A DNA stretch of 64,000 nucleotides from Rhizobiales bacterium 64-17 (GCA_001899285.1 MKWA01000022.1:1-64000); one strand, 5' to 3'; shown: positions 48,585 to 57,003, counted from the first letter of the stretch. Notes: generated by a model from the sequence alone, not told the origin. Numbers and translations are program-made.

Positions 48585-48695
48585 GAGCCTCATGGTGAGG
48601 AGCATCGCGTTAGCGATGCGTCTCGAACCATGGGGCGGGAATAGGGGCCGCCTCGTCCTTCGAGACGCGCCTACGGCGCTCCTCAGGATGAGGCG
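48585..48695. repeat. Dispersed intergenic palindromic repeat
   Basis: Contains the perfect hairpin GCATCGC-GTTA-GCGATGC (48602-48619) between CCTCATGGTGAGGAG and a second module ending CTCCTCAGGATGAGG. The layout is that of the abundant intergenic repeat of Bradyrhizobium-like genomes; other copies lie outside this window. Confidence 0.65.
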
Positions 48696-48746
48696 GATTG
48701 AGTGTGCCCTGACGCATTGAGATGGCGGTGACTGCCGTCGCCGTGC

Positions 48747-49631
48747 TTACCGCTTCAGCGACAGCATCTCGCGCGCTTCGTCGGACGACGCGAGCGTGCC
48801 GCCGAGCTTCTCGATCAGCCAGCGCGCTTTCTCCACCAGTTCGCCGTTGCCGCTGGTGAGCTGACCGCGGCCGACATAGACCGTGTCTTCCATGCCAATG
48901 CGGATATGGCCGCCGAGCAGCCACGCCTGCACCAGCATCGGGAACGCCATGCGGCCGACGCCGAAGCCGGTCCATTCCATGCCGGCCGGCAGACGCGACT
49001 TGACGAACGCCATGGTCTCCGGCGTCGACGGCATGCCGTATTTCGTGCCGTGCACCAGCGACGCCATCGCCGGCATCTTCAGGCTGCCGTCGGCAAACAG
49101 GTCGCGGCACAGTTCGATATCGCCGGTGTCGAACAGTTCGATCTCCGGCTTCACGCCACTGTCGTAGATGGCGGCGGCCATCTTGCGCACACTCGGCGGG
49201 ATGTTGATCACCACTTCCTGGCCGAAGGTCATGGTGTTGAGATCGAGCGTGGCGATCTCGGGCTTCAGCGCGACGATGTGCTCGACGCGCTTGTGCGGCG
49301 GCAGGAAGTTGGTGCGCGGGCCGGGCTTGGCGGGATCCTCGTCGCCCGGCTGGAACCGGCCGCCGGGACCGGTGGTGAGGTTGATAATCAGCGCGGTGTT
49401 TTTGGCGCGGATGCGCTCCATCACCTCGCGATAGTACGCCAGCTCCATCGACGGCCGCCCGTCGGGCTCGCGCACATGGATGTGGACGATGGCCGCGCCG
49501 GCGTCGGCGGCGGCGAGGCAGTCACGGGCGATCTGTTTCGGCGTGATCGGCAGCGCCGGGTTCATCTCCGGCCGCGTCAGATTGCCGGTGACCGCGCAGG
49601 TGAGAATCGTCCGTCGTTCCGATGCCGCCAT
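48747..49631 (-). CDS. BKACE-family (3-keto-5-aminohexanoate cleavage-like) enzyme
   Basis: Enzyme of 294 residues in the beta-keto acid cleavage family (DUF849). These zinc TIM-barrel enzymes condense a beta-keto acid with acetyl-CoA and split off acetoacetate. Visible motifs are [22 protein letters not shown] at the start (metal and substrate region), [27 protein letters not shown] with the zinc-ligand His pair, [10 protein letters not shown] and [29 protein letters not shown]. The substrate varies widely in this family (lysine, carnitine and others), so it is left open. It is divergent from the candidate small RNA and phoH. Confidence 0.9.
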   Translation of the reverse strand: MAASERRTILTCAVTGNLTRPEMNPALPITPKQIARDCLAAADAGAAIVHIHVREPDGRPSMELAYYREVMERIRAKNTALIINLTTGPGGRFQPGDEDPAKPGPRTNFLPPHKRVEHIVALKPEIATLDLNTMTFGQEVVINIPPSVRKMAAAIYDSGVKPEIELFDTGDIELCRDLFADGSLKMPAMASLVHGTKYGMPSTPETMAFVKSRLPAGMEWTGFGVGRMAFPMLVQAWLLGGHIRIGMEDTVYVGRGQLTSGNGELVEKARWLIEKLGGTLASSDEAREMLSLKR

Positions 49632-49943
49632 CTTTATTTCCGATGCGTTGCAAAAATGTTCGTCTGATTGTCACTCGAATCAACTATACTCTCAATCAAT
49701 GGCGACCCGTCTACTACGGAAGACAGCACGGTCAGGTCGTTCGGGACCAGCAAGTCCACGAATGCAGCCGTTGCCGCCGCCTCCTGTTACCCCCTCTTTG
49801 ACTGCCTCGCCCGCGCCGCCAAGACACGATCTTGGGGCGCGTTTTGCTTTTTGGCGGGATTGTCCATCGGTCTCTTTGCTTGCCGCGGTCTCCGCGGCGC
49901 GCCGGCGATATCGCGCCGGAACAAGCTCTGAACTGCCGGTCAC
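49632..49943. other. Divergent intergenic region between BKACE gene and phoH
   Basis: 312 bases. It holds a TATACT-like -10 at 49685-49690, a pyrimidine-rich tract with CCTCCTGTTACCCCC near 49781-49795, and a terminator-like hairpin at 49812-49852. Short ORFs here are not convincing. See the ncRNA entry. Confidence 0.6.
49697..49852 (+). ncRNA. Candidate small RNA upstream of phoH
   Basis: About 155 bases between a TATACT box and a hairpin (5' arm 49812-49824, loop CACGA, 3' arm 49830-49841) with one bulged base, followed by TTTTGCTTTTT. The unpaired stretch before it has an anti-Shine-Dalgarno CCTCCT tract. The layout resembles short alphaproteobacterial sRNAs of the suhB/mmgR kind. Alternatively it is a leader attenuator for phoH. 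The 5' end is uncertain. Confidence 0.4.
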
Positions 49944-50714
49944 ATGAAGAAGGAGCGAGCCTTGGGTAAGAGCCTTGCCAGAAAGCGACGCCGCCACGAA
50001 CGCCACCAGGAGCGCAGCCACGAGCGCTATTCCGCCGAAATCATCGACCTGCAGGGGACGAAATTCGAGACGGAGCGTGCGCTGCCGCCGATCAAGGCGT
50101 TGAACCCGACCCAGGCCGACTATCTGGAGGCCCTGCGCAAGAGCGAGCAGGTGATCGTGCTCGGCCCCGCCGGCACCGGCAAGACCTGGATCGCGGCGAC
50201 CCATGCCGCCGATCTGCTGCGCCATCGCCGTATCGACAAGATCATCCTGACGCGGCCGAACGTGCCGTGCGGCCGCTCGCTCGGCTTCTTCCCCGGCAGC
50301 ATCGAGGAAAAATTCATGCCGTGGGCGACGCCGCTTGCCGAAGCGATCAAGGATCGCATCGGCAAGGCGGCGTTCGAGATTGCGCTCAAGAACGGCGACA
50401 TCGAACTGGTACCGTTCGAGGTGATGCGCGGCCGCTCGTGGAAGAATGCCTTCATCTTGTTCGACGAGGCGCAGAACGCGACGCGCGGCGAGATCAAGAC
50501 CTTCCTCACCCGCATCGGAGAGAACTGCACCGTGGTGATCAACGGCGACGTCAGCCAGTGCGATCTGGAAGAGGCGAGCGGGCTGCGCACCGCGCTGCAT
50601 CTGATCAAGTCGCAACTGCTGCCGGTACCGGTGATCGAGTTCACCCGTGCCGATATCGTGCGCTCCGGCGTCTGCGCCATGTGGGTGCAGGCATTCGAGG
50701 ATGCGAATCTCTAG
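49944..50714 (+). CDS. phoH: PhoH-family ATPase
   Basis: Cytoplasmic P-loop protein of 256 residues. Walker A is GPAGTGKTW, Walker B ILFDEAQNAT, with the family segments IILTRPNVPCGRSLGFFPG, EKFMPWATPL and TVVINGDVSQCD. The N-terminal 30 residues are very basic (KSLARKRRRHERHQER). Two starts fit: ATG 49944, or TTG 49962 which has AAGGAG seven bases upstream. PhoH proteins are linked to phosphate response or RNA metabolism. It has no PIN or KH domain and is closest to the short, phage-like PhoH type. A terminator follows. Confidence 0.93.
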   Translation: MKKERALGKSLARKRRRHERHQERSHERYSAEIIDLQGTKFETERALPPIKALNPTQADYLEALRKSEQVIVLGPAGTGKTWIAATHAADLLRHRRIDKIILTRPNVPCGRSLGFFPGSIEEKFMPWATPLAEAIKDRIGKAAFEIALKNGDIELVPFEVMRGRSWKNAFILFDEAQNATRGEIKTFLTRIGENCTVVINGDVSQCDLEEASGLRTALHLIKSQLLPVPVIEFTRADIVRSGVCAMWVQAFEDANL

Positions 50715-50740
50715 TCTCACCGCGAGACGGTGATTGTCAG

Positions 50741-50768
50741 CGCGCCGGAGTGATCCGGCGCGTTTTTT
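50741..50768 (+). terminator. Rho-independent terminator of phoH
   Basis: CGCGCCGGA-GTGA-TCCGGCGCG, a perfect 9-bp stem with a GNRA-type loop, followed by six T. Confidence 0.92.
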
Positions 50769-50882
50769 ATGGGCCGCCGGACCTGCGCCGCGGTCCGCGT
50801 ACCCGTCGGTCTCGGCGGTTCCGCATGTCTGGCATGACGGCTGTCATGGCTTGCCGCGGCCAGAGGGCTTGCCGGCTAATAG

Positions 50883-50915
50883 ATGATATGTCATGCAATT
50901 TACATGATACGTCAT
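50883..50915 (+). promoter_or_regulatory. Tandem operator for the MarR regulator
   Basis: ATGATATGTCAT (50883-50894) and ATGATACGTCAT (50904-50915) are two imperfect palindromes with arms ATGA/TCAT, spaced 21 bases centre to centre (two helical turns). They end 12 bases before the marR ATG. Confidence 0.65.
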
Positions 50916-50927
50916 CTAACAAATGAG

Positions 50928-51410
50928 ATGTCAGACCGGCCGAAGCAGGGCGAAGCAGCGTCCCCCGCCGCCCCCTGGCTCGGGACGATGATCGGGCTTG
51001 CCGGCCGCCAGTGGCGGCGAGCCGTGGACCTGCGCCTGCAGCCTTTCGATCTAACGGAAGCGGCTTGGATGCCGCTGGTGCAACTGGCACGCGCCGACGG
51101 ACCCATGCGGCAGAAGGATCTCGCCGCTGCGCTGTCGCTCGACAGTTCGTCGGTGGTGCGGGTGCTGCAGAATCTGGAGGCGGCCGGGTTCGTAACCCGC
51201 GAGGAAGACCCGGACGACCGCCGCGCCAAGGCGATCGCCATCACTCGTGCCGGCCGCAAACGCGCGCAGCAGGTGCTGCGCCTCTCCGAGCAGCTCGAAC
51301 ACGATCTGCTTGCCGGCATTGCGCCGGCTGATCTTGCTGCGACGCGCCGCGTGCTCGCGCACATCTGCGATCAGTTGGGACGCTTCAACGACAAGGCATC
51401 GGAACGATGA
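50928..51410 (+). CDS. MarR-family transcriptional regulator
   Basis: Dimeric winged-helix regulator of 160 residues from ATG at 50928; an earlier ATG at 50883 falls inside the operator repeats. The core MRQKDLAAALSLDSSSVVRVL is the helix-turn-helix, and the wing is VTREEDPDDRRAKAIAIT with the conserved DxRxK. The stop overlaps the exporter start (ATGA), so the pair is an operon that it probably represses by binding the two palindromes just upstream. The ligand is presumably a compound exported by the partner. Confidence 0.93.
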   Translation: MSDRPKQGEAASPAAPWLGTMIGLAGRQWRRAVDLRLQPFDLTEAAWMPLVQLARADGPMRQKDLAAALSLDSSSVVRVLQNLEAAGFVTREEDPDDRRAKAIAITRAGRKRAQQVLRLSEQLEHDLLAGIAPADLAATRRVLAHICDQLGRFNDKASER

Positions 51411-52615
51411 TGCGGCCAAACCCCGACAACTTTAGTTCTACGGCGAACCGACCCTCGGTGTCCGCGCCGCTCTGGCTGCTGGCGCTGATCACGTTGAGCG
51501 GCACGCTGGCGATGCACATCTTCGTACCGGCGCTGCCGCATACGGCGCACGATCTCGGCGCGAGCGCCGGCGCCGCGCAATGGACCTTGAGCGCGTATAT
51601 TCTTGGTCTGGCGCTCGGCCAACTCACTTACGGCCCGGTCTCCGATCATTTCGGGCGGCGGCCGGTGCTGGCGGCCGGACTGGTCGTTTACGCGCTCGCC
51701 AGCGTCGCGGCGATGCTGGCGCCGAATATCGAATCGCTGATCGCGTTGCGGTTCGTGCAGGCGTTGGGCGGATGCTCCGGGCTGGTGCTCGGCCGGGCGA
51801 TCGTGCGCGACACGGTGTCGGGTGACGACGCGGCGCGCAAGCTCTCGCTGATGAACCTGATGGTCTATATGGGGCCGGGCCTGTCGCCGCTGATCGGTTC
51901 GCTGCTGGCCGAGACCACCGGATGGCGCTCGATCTTCGTCGCGCTGTCACTGCTTGGCTTCGTCAATCTGGCGCTGATGTGGCGGCTGCTGCCGGAAACA
52001 TCCGGCGGGGCGGGACACGACATCGCCACGGTGCTGCGCAGCTATCGACACCTTACCGCATCGCGCCGCTTCATCGGCTACACCATCGGCGGCGGCTGCG
52101 CGACCACGTCGCTCTATGCCTTCATCGGCGCGGCGCCGTTTATTTTCACCGATCAGTTGCATCGGCCGACTCACGAGATCGGGCTTTATCTGTTCCTCAC
52201 CATCGTCGGTGTCTGGTTCGGCAGTCTCGCTGCAAGCCGCCTGATCGGTGGCTTCTCGACGCGACGGCTGATGGTGATGGGAAACATGCTCACCTGCATC
52301 GCCGCCATCGCCTTTCTGCTGTTCGTCCTGTCGGGCTCGTTGACGGTGCTGTCGACAATTATTCCGATCGTCGTGTTGTGCTTCGGCGCCGGCATCGCCT
52401 CGCCGACTGCCCTCGCGGAAGCGATGAGCATCAATCCGGCGATCGCCGGCTCCGCATCGGGACTTTACGGCTTCGCCCAGATGGCGATCGGCGCGCTGTG
52501 CACGACGCTTGGCGGATTTGGTGGCAATCACGCGCTCGCCGCGGCGCTGGTGCTCGCCGGCGCGGGGCTGATCGCGCAGGCCGCGTTCTGGTGGGCGGAT
52601 CGCGTGCGCGCCTGA
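51407..52615 (+). CDS. Bcr/CflA-family multidrug MFS exporter
   Basis: Inner-membrane proton-antiport exporter of 402 residues with 12 predicted spans. The pattern LWLLALITLSGTLAMHIFVPALPHTAHDLG, then LGLALGQLTYGPVSDHFGRRPVL and QALGGCSGLVLGRAIVRD, is characteristic of Bcr/CflA-type drug exporters. Regulated together with the overlapping MarR gene upstream. The actual substrate is not known. A GC-rich hairpin without a T-tract follows between convergent genes. Confidence 0.93.
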   Translation: MMRPNPDNFSSTANRPSVSAPLWLLALITLSGTLAMHIFVPALPHTAHDLGASAGAAQWTLSAYILGLALGQLTYGPVSDHFGRRPVLAAGLVVYALASVAAMLAPNIESLIALRFVQALGGCSGLVLGRAIVRDTVSGDDAARKLSLMNLMVYMGPGLSPLIGSLLAETTGWRSIFVALSLLGFVNLALMWRLLPETSGGAGHDIATVLRSYRHLTASRRFIGYTIGGGCATTSLYAFIGAAPFIFTDQLHRPTHEIGLYLFLTIVGVWFGSLAASRLIGGFSTRRLMVMGNMLTCIAAIAFLLFVLSGSLTVLSTIIPIVVLCFGAGIASPTALAEAMSINPAIAGSASGLYGFAQMAIGALCTTLGGFGGNHALAAALVLAGAGLIAQAAFWWADRVRA

Positions 52616-52623
52616 CAGCACCA

Positions 52624-52647
52624 GCGCGCCGGTGCGATCCGGCGCGC
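52624..52647. terminator. GC-rich hairpin between convergent genes
   Basis: GCGCGCCGG and CCGGCGCGC pair perfectly (9 bp) around TGCGAT, nine bases after the exporter stop. There is no T-tract, so its terminator role is uncertain. Confidence 0.4.
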
Positions 52648-52670
52648 GAGCCGTGACGACGAGCCGTTGC

Positions 52671-53114
52671 TCAGGCGTCGATGCCGTTGCGCGTCAACAG
52701 CCGTTCGGCGCTGTCGTTCCAGACGTCCATCTGCACGATCTTGCCGTCGCGCACGACGAAACGGTCGACATAGCGGTTGCCTTCAAACGGCGTGCCGTCC
52801 GGCCATTCGCCATAGAGTGTGCCGATATTGTAGACGATGGTTTCGCCGTGGCCGGGGACGACGTCCGAGCGCTCCATCGCCTTCTTCACCCACTTGTAGC
52901 GCTTGGCGTTGAAGGCGGTGCTCTCGCGCGGATGGGAGAATTTGCGGCCGCCGGTGAAGGTGAGCTTTAGCGGTTCGGCAATATAGCGGGCGGCCGTTTC
53001 CGGATCGGGAATCATCGAAGCGGTCAGGAAGGCCTCGACGATCGCCGCCGCTTTCGCGGTCTCGTCCGAGGGCATGACAACCGAGGCTTGGGTGGCGGCT
53101 GTGGCGGCGGACAT
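52671..53114 (-). CDS. NTF2/SnoaL-like fold protein
   Basis: Protein of 147 residues with the cone-shaped NTF2-like pattern: AAIVEAFLTASMIPDPETAARYIAEPLKL as helices, TIVYNIGTLYGEWPDGTPF and RYVDRFVVRDGKIVQMDVWND as the sheet. Such proteins act as isomerases, dehydratases or ligand-binding domains. No catalytic residue can be assigned from sequence. It stands alone between the exporter (convergent) and the GntR gene. Confidence 0.82.
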   Translation of the reverse strand: MSAATAATQASVVMPSDETAKAAAIVEAFLTASMIPDPETAARYIAEPLKLTFTGGRKFSHPRESTAFNAKRYKWVKKAMERSDVVPGHGETIVYNIGTLYGEWPDGTPFEGNRYVDRFVVRDGKIVQMDVWNDSAERLLTRNGIDA

Positions 53115-53268
53115 GACGGCTCCTTTTCGTTTCTGTCCGGCTTCGGATGGCGATCCGGCCGGAAACTCCCGCTCTCTGGTTAGCCGATGATCGCTGAAAC
53201 GAGAAGCCGTTTCACCCGGTCCGGGCGCTGCGCGATCCCGCGGAGATGTCCGTGGTGAGAATGATCCG

Positions 53269-54036
53269 CTAGGGCGCCTGAACGTTGACGCTGAGTTTGT
53301 ATACGTCCGGCAGCAGATAATGCAGCGAGCGTTCGATCGGCTCTCCCGTCGCGCTGTAGGAAGTGCGATCGACGGACATCACCGGCGTCGCGCGGGACAC
53401 GCGGAGATGTTTCGCCAGCGCCCCGTCGGGAAGTTCGCTGCTGATGCTGAAAGACGCGCGCACCGGCGCGATCCCGCCTTTCTTCTTGAGGATCTCGTAG
53501 ACGCCTCTGGTTTCCGCATCGGCGCGGCTCACGCGTTCCGCCAGATGACCGGGAATCGCGATCTTCAGATAGCCATGCGGGACGCCGTCGGTCTCATACA
53601 GGCGCTCATAGACAAGCACGGGTTCCGAAGTGCCGAAACAGCGCGTCATCGGTTCGTCGGAAGACCAGAAAAAATCGATGAGGTGCGCGGTGGCCTTGGT
53701 ACCGGAGGCCGCGAACGCATCCATGAAGGGGCCGAGCCGATCGATTTCGTAGGTCACGCGGGGACGCGGTGTGGCCGTGAATGTGCCCTTGCCTTGCCGG
53801 CGAACAAGCAATCCCTGATCGACGAGCGTTTGAATGGCGCGCCGGACCGTGACGCGGCTGACATCGTGGGCACGGGATATGGCTTCCTCGGTCGGGATCT
53901 GTTGCCCCGGCGGAACGTTGCGCAGGAAGTCCGCGCGCAGTTGCACGCTCAACTGTTCATGCAGCGCACGCGGATCGTTCCGTCGAAGTTTCGATGATCT
54001 TGCCTTCGGCGCCATGAGCACCCGTGCCCTGTTCAT
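53269..54036 (-). CDS. GntR-family regulator with UTRA domain
   Basis: HutC-type regulator of 255 residues. The winged helix covers residues 22-90 (LHEQLSVQLRADF, PTEEAISRAHDVSRVTVRRAI, QGLLVRRQGKGTF) and the UTRA ligand domain about 110-245 (VYERLYETDGVPHGYLKIAIPGHLAERV, MSVDRTSYSATGEPIE). ATG at 54036 has GGAAGA upstream; a start seven codons later is possible. It is divergent from the aconitase X genes and very probably controls them and itself through the palindrome in the shared promoter region. Confidence 0.92.
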   Translation of the reverse strand: MNRARVLMAPKARSSKLRRNDPRALHEQLSVQLRADFLRNVPPGQQIPTEEAISRAHDVSRVTVRRAIQTLVDQGLLVRRQGKGTFTATPRPRVTYEIDRLGPFMDAFAASGTKATAHLIDFFWSSDEPMTRCFGTSEPVLVYERLYETDGVPHGYLKIAIPGHLAERVSRADAETRGVYEILKKKGGIAPVRASFSISSELPDGALAKHLRVSRATPVMSVDRTSYSATGEPIERSLHYLLPDVYKLSVNVQAP

Positions 54037-54129
54037 TCTTCCGTCTTCCGTCCGAACCTGTAGCGATATTCGGCCCGCGAGGACATTGTCGCCCCGACCC
54101 AGATACCGGCATCACCGGGTCATCATATA

Positions 54130-54160
54130 TGTTGCAAGATGTATTAGATACAATATAATA
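54130..54160 (+). promoter_or_regulatory. aconitase X promoter with GntR operator in the spacer
   Basis: TTGCAA (54130-54135), 16 bases, TATAAT (54152-54157). The palindrome TGTAT-TAG-ATACA (54138-54150) fills the spacer and a third half site ATACA follows at 54156-54160. A repressor here would block polymerase directly. Confidence 0.65.
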
Positions 54161-54280
54161 CAACTAAAGACCGGCATTCCCCCGCAATGGCCGAAGCGGG
54201 CAAAGCGGTGGACGCAGGATATCGCAGAGGTGCTCCGCGCATTGATCGTGGAGATGCCGCGAACACAGGGAGAGCGCAGC

Positions 54281-55507
54281 GTGAAGCTGACCGCGGAAGA
54301 ACAGGCGATGCTCGCCGGCGAGATGGGGCCGGCGAAGCGCTGGGCCATCGATCATCAGATCAAGGTCGGCCGGGCTTTCGACGCGCCGGATCTCGTTCCG
54401 GTCAGTCAGGCGCATATGATGGCCGATCCGGAATCGGTCGGTGTCGCCGGCGTGACCTTCCTCGAGCAACTGGCCGACGAGGGGGCGAAGGTTGCGATCC
54501 CCATGATCACCGATCCCCGTGGGGTCGATCTCGATTACTACCAGCCGCTCGGACAAACCGAAGAGATGGCCGACATCGACCGGCGCACCATCGCGGCGTG
54601 CACCAGGATGGGCATTCTCATGACCAATACCTGCGTGAACTATCAGACCATCATGCCGCCGGTGCGCGGAGAACACGTGGCTTTCGGCGATACCGGCGTC
54701 GTGATCTACTGCAACAGCGTTTGTGGCGCGCGGTCGAATTTCGAGGGCGGTCCGTCCGCGCTGGCCGCGGGATTGACCGGCCGCACACCACGCTACGGAC
54801 TGCATCTCGATGAAAAACGGCGCGCGACGCGGCGCTTCCGTGTCCGTCAGCAACCGAGAGGGCTCACCGACTGGGGCCTGCTTGGCGCGGTCGTCGGCCA
54901 GATGTCCGGCTCGTATTGGGCTGTCCCGGTTATCGAAGGCATCGACGTCGCTCCGACCTCGGACCAGATGAAACATCTCGGTGCCGCGATGGCGAGCTAC
55001 GGATCGACCCCGCTGTTCCACATGGTCGGGATTACACCCGAGGCCGCGACTTTGGCGGATACCGGTGGCGACAAACTCGCGGTCGAAGAGATCGACACGC
55101 AGGCGATCGACGCGATGCGGTCGCGCTTTGGCAGGAAAGGCGATGCGATCGACGTCGTCGTCTTCGCGGCGCCGCAGCTTTCTCTCGTCGAGATGCAAAG
55201 CGTTGCACGCCTTGTCGATGGCAAGACGATGAAGGTGCCCGTGATCGTCTGCACCTCGCCGCAAGTCTATCCGGACGCCGCGCGGATGCAGTTGATCGCG
55301 ACGATCGAGAAATCCGGCGCCAAGGTGTTGCAGGGCACCTGTTTCTATAACCAGTATGCGCGTGAGATCGGCGATGCCAATGGCTGGACGCGCCTGCTCA
55401 GCAACTCCGCAAAGATCGTCAACATCCTCGGCGGATACGGCTATCAGCCCGCACTCGCCAGCATGGAGGATTGCGTCGCCTCGGCCATCAAAGGGGAGAT
55501 CGTCTGA
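54281..55507 (+). CDS. Aconitase X large (catalytic) subunit
   Basis: Protein of 408 residues of the DUF521/aconitase X family, whose bacterial members include cis-3-hydroxy-L-proline dehydratase and whose archaeal ones include phosphomevalonate dehydratase. GTG at 54281 is preferred: it has AGGGAGAG upstream and gives the family start VKLTAEEQAMLAGEMGPAKRW. Upstream codons to 53834 belong to a spurious extension over the gntR gene. Motifs: NTCVNYQTIMPPVRGEHVAF, CNSVCGARSNFEGGPSALAAGLTGRTPRYG and GTCFYNQYA contain the Cys residues that carry the Fe-S cluster. The swivel subunit follows with a one-base overlap. Confidence 0.92.
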   Translation: MKLTAEEQAMLAGEMGPAKRWAIDHQIKVGRAFDAPDLVPVSQAHMMADPESVGVAGVTFLEQLADEGAKVAIPMITDPRGVDLDYYQPLGQTEEMADIDRRTIAACTRMGILMTNTCVNYQTIMPPVRGEHVAFGDTGVVIYCNSVCGARSNFEGGPSALAAGLTGRTPRYGLHLDEKRRATRRFRVRQQPRGLTDWGLLGAVVGQMSGSYWAVPVIEGIDVAPTSDQMKHLGAAMASYGSTPLFHMVGITPEAATLADTGGDKLAVEEIDTQAIDAMRSRFGRKGDAIDVVVFAAPQLSLVEMQSVARLVDGKTMKVPVIVCTSPQVYPDAARMQLIATIEKSGAKVLQGTCFYNQYAREIGDANGWTRLLSNSAKIVNILGGYGYQPALASMEDCVASAIKGEIV

Positions 55508-55914
55508 TGCGTCAGCTCAACTGTCATGTCGGCATCGGGCCCGACACCGAGGGCGAAGCGCTGGTTGCGAACGACAACTTCTCGGCGCGCTACGATCTGG
55601 ATCGCATCAAGGGCGTGTTTTCACGTCCGCAGCACAAGCTGGTTGGGCAATCCTACAAGGACAAGATCCTGGTCCTGAACACCGCCAAAGGTGGCGTTGC
55701 CTCCGCCTGGATGCTCTATGAGATGAAGTCGCGCGGGATCGCGCCGAAGGCCATTCTATTCAACCTTGCCAATACGATCCTGATGCAGGGCGCGGCGCTG
55801 GCCGACATGTCCATGTGCGACCGTTTCGAGGATGGCGACGTCACGACCCTGATCAAGACGGGTCAGAAAATCCGGGTGGAGCCGTCATCCGGCCGCGTCA
55901 TCATCATGGATTAA
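55507..55914 (+). CDS. Aconitase X small (swivel, DUF126) subunit
   Basis: Protein of 135 residues of the DUF126 swivelling-domain family, the partner that completes the aconitase X active site. The start ATG shares one base with the stop of the large subunit (TGATG). Core motifs are LVLNTAKGGVASAWMLYEMKSRG, with the conserved Ser/Gly loop, and a C-terminal GQKIRVEPSSGRVIIMD. A Bug receptor follows after 13 bases, so the three genes form one catabolic operon under the divergent GntR. Confidence 0.92.
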   Translation: MRQLNCHVGIGPDTEGEALVANDNFSARYDLDRIKGVFSRPQHKLVGQSYKDKILVLNTAKGGVASAWMLYEMKSRGIAPKAILFNLANTILMQGAALADMSMCDRFEDGDVTTLIKTGQKIRVEPSSGRVIIMD

Positions 55915-55927
55915 CAAGGGGGCAACG

Positions 55928-56905
55928 ATGAGAATGCCAGTCCTGCGGATGCTATTGTCGATCGTGGCGGTCGTGATGTCTTCCGCGAGCGGTCTCGCTC
56001 AGACCTATCCCACGCGGCCAATCACGATCGTCGTTCCATTCGCGGCCGGCGGTGCGACCGATGTCGTCGCCAGGCTGATCGGCGAGCGTCTGTCGGCGAA
56101 GCTCGGCCAGCCGGTCCTCATCGAGAACAAGTCTGGTGCCAATGGCGCTATCGGCTCCGCATTCGTCGCGAAAGCTGCGCCGGACGGCTATATGCTGGTG
56201 ATGGGCGGCGTGAATACGCATGCCATGAACGACAGCGTCGTTAAGCCGCCACTGTACAACTCGATGACTGATTTTGCGCCGATCGGTTTGATCGCTGAAA
56301 TTCCGATTGCGATCGTCGTTCACCCGTCGCTCGGCGTCTCCACGCTTCCCGAGTTGATCAAGCTCGTCAAGGAGAAACCAAAAACGATCGCTTATGGCTC
56401 GTCCGGCGCTGGCGGTCCTCATCATCTCGCCATGGAGATGTTCAAGAGCATCGCCAAACTGGATATGCCGCACGTTCCTTATCGTGGCGGTGCGCCGCAA
56501 CTCAATGATTTGATTGCCGGGCACATCACGGTCGGCGTCGTCGGCTTGCCGCCGGTTCTGCCGCATCTGAACGCGGGAAAGCTGCGGGCCCTGGCGGTTG
56601 TGGAAGGTCAGCGCTCCGAATTGCTGCCGAATGTGCCGACGATCGCGGAGCAGGGCTTCCCCGGTTTCGCGGTCAACTACTGGATGGGGTTGCTCGCGCC
56701 CGCCAAGACGCCGAATGATGTCGTTGCCCGACTGTCGAAAGAGCTCACGCTCATTCTCGACGAGCCGGACGTCGCGCCGGCGTTGCGAAAACAGGGCGCG
56801 ACCATCCTGCGCGGATCGCCGGACGAATTCAGCAAGCTCATTGCGTCGGAGGTGCCGCGCTGGGCGGCCGTGGTGAACACTATCGGTACTGCGGGCGACA
56901 AGTAG
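55928..56905 (+). CDS. Bug-type tripartite tricarboxylate receptor
   Basis: Periplasmic receptor of 325 residues. Signal peptide ends near SGLAQ, followed by YPTRPITIVVPFAAGGATDVVARLIG and IENKSGANGAIGSAFVAKAAPDG, the two hallmark Bug motifs, and later YGSSGAGGPHHLAMEMF and LLPNVPTIAEQGFPGF. It lies directly behind the aconitase X pair and probably captures its substrate, perhaps a hydroxyproline-like or hydroxy acid compound. No TctA/TctB carrier genes are nearby. A hairpin follows the stop. Confidence 0.93.
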   Translation: MRMPVLRMLLSIVAVVMSSASGLAQTYPTRPITIVVPFAAGGATDVVARLIGERLSAKLGQPVLIENKSGANGAIGSAFVAKAAPDGYMLVMGGVNTHAMNDSVVKPPLYNSMTDFAPIGLIAEIPIAIVVHPSLGVSTLPELIKLVKEKPKTIAYGSSGAGGPHHLAMEMFKSIAKLDMPHVPYRGGAPQLNDLIAGHITVGVVGLPPVLPHLNAGKLRALAVVEGQRSELLPNVPTIAEQGFPGFAVNYWMGLLAPAKTPNDVVARLSKELTLILDEPDVAPALRKQGATILRGSPDEFSKLIASEVPRWAAVVNTIGTAGDK

Positions 56906-56916
56906 CCCTCTGTTTG

Positions 56917-56942
56917 GAGCCGGGCCGTTCGCGGTCCGGCTC
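56917..56942 (+). terminator. Hairpin after the aconitase X operon
   Basis: GAGCCGGGCC and GGTCCGGCTC form a 10-bp stem with one G-U pair around GTTCGC, 12 bases after the stop. There is no T-tract. Confidence 0.45.
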
Positions 56943-57003
56943 TGCCGCTGGTGCCGTATCCGGGGCTGCGCAGCCGCGCTGACCTGTGATACAGGGAGCG
57001 CGC

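Noticed and set aside
49692-50720. 342-residue minus-strand ORF
   Set aside because: Antisense to phoH and the candidate sRNA; no credible start or domain.
53834-54280. N-terminal extension of the aconitase X ORF
   Set aside because: It overlaps gntR and its promoter on the other strand and precedes the family start; the GTG at 54281 has a good ribosome site.
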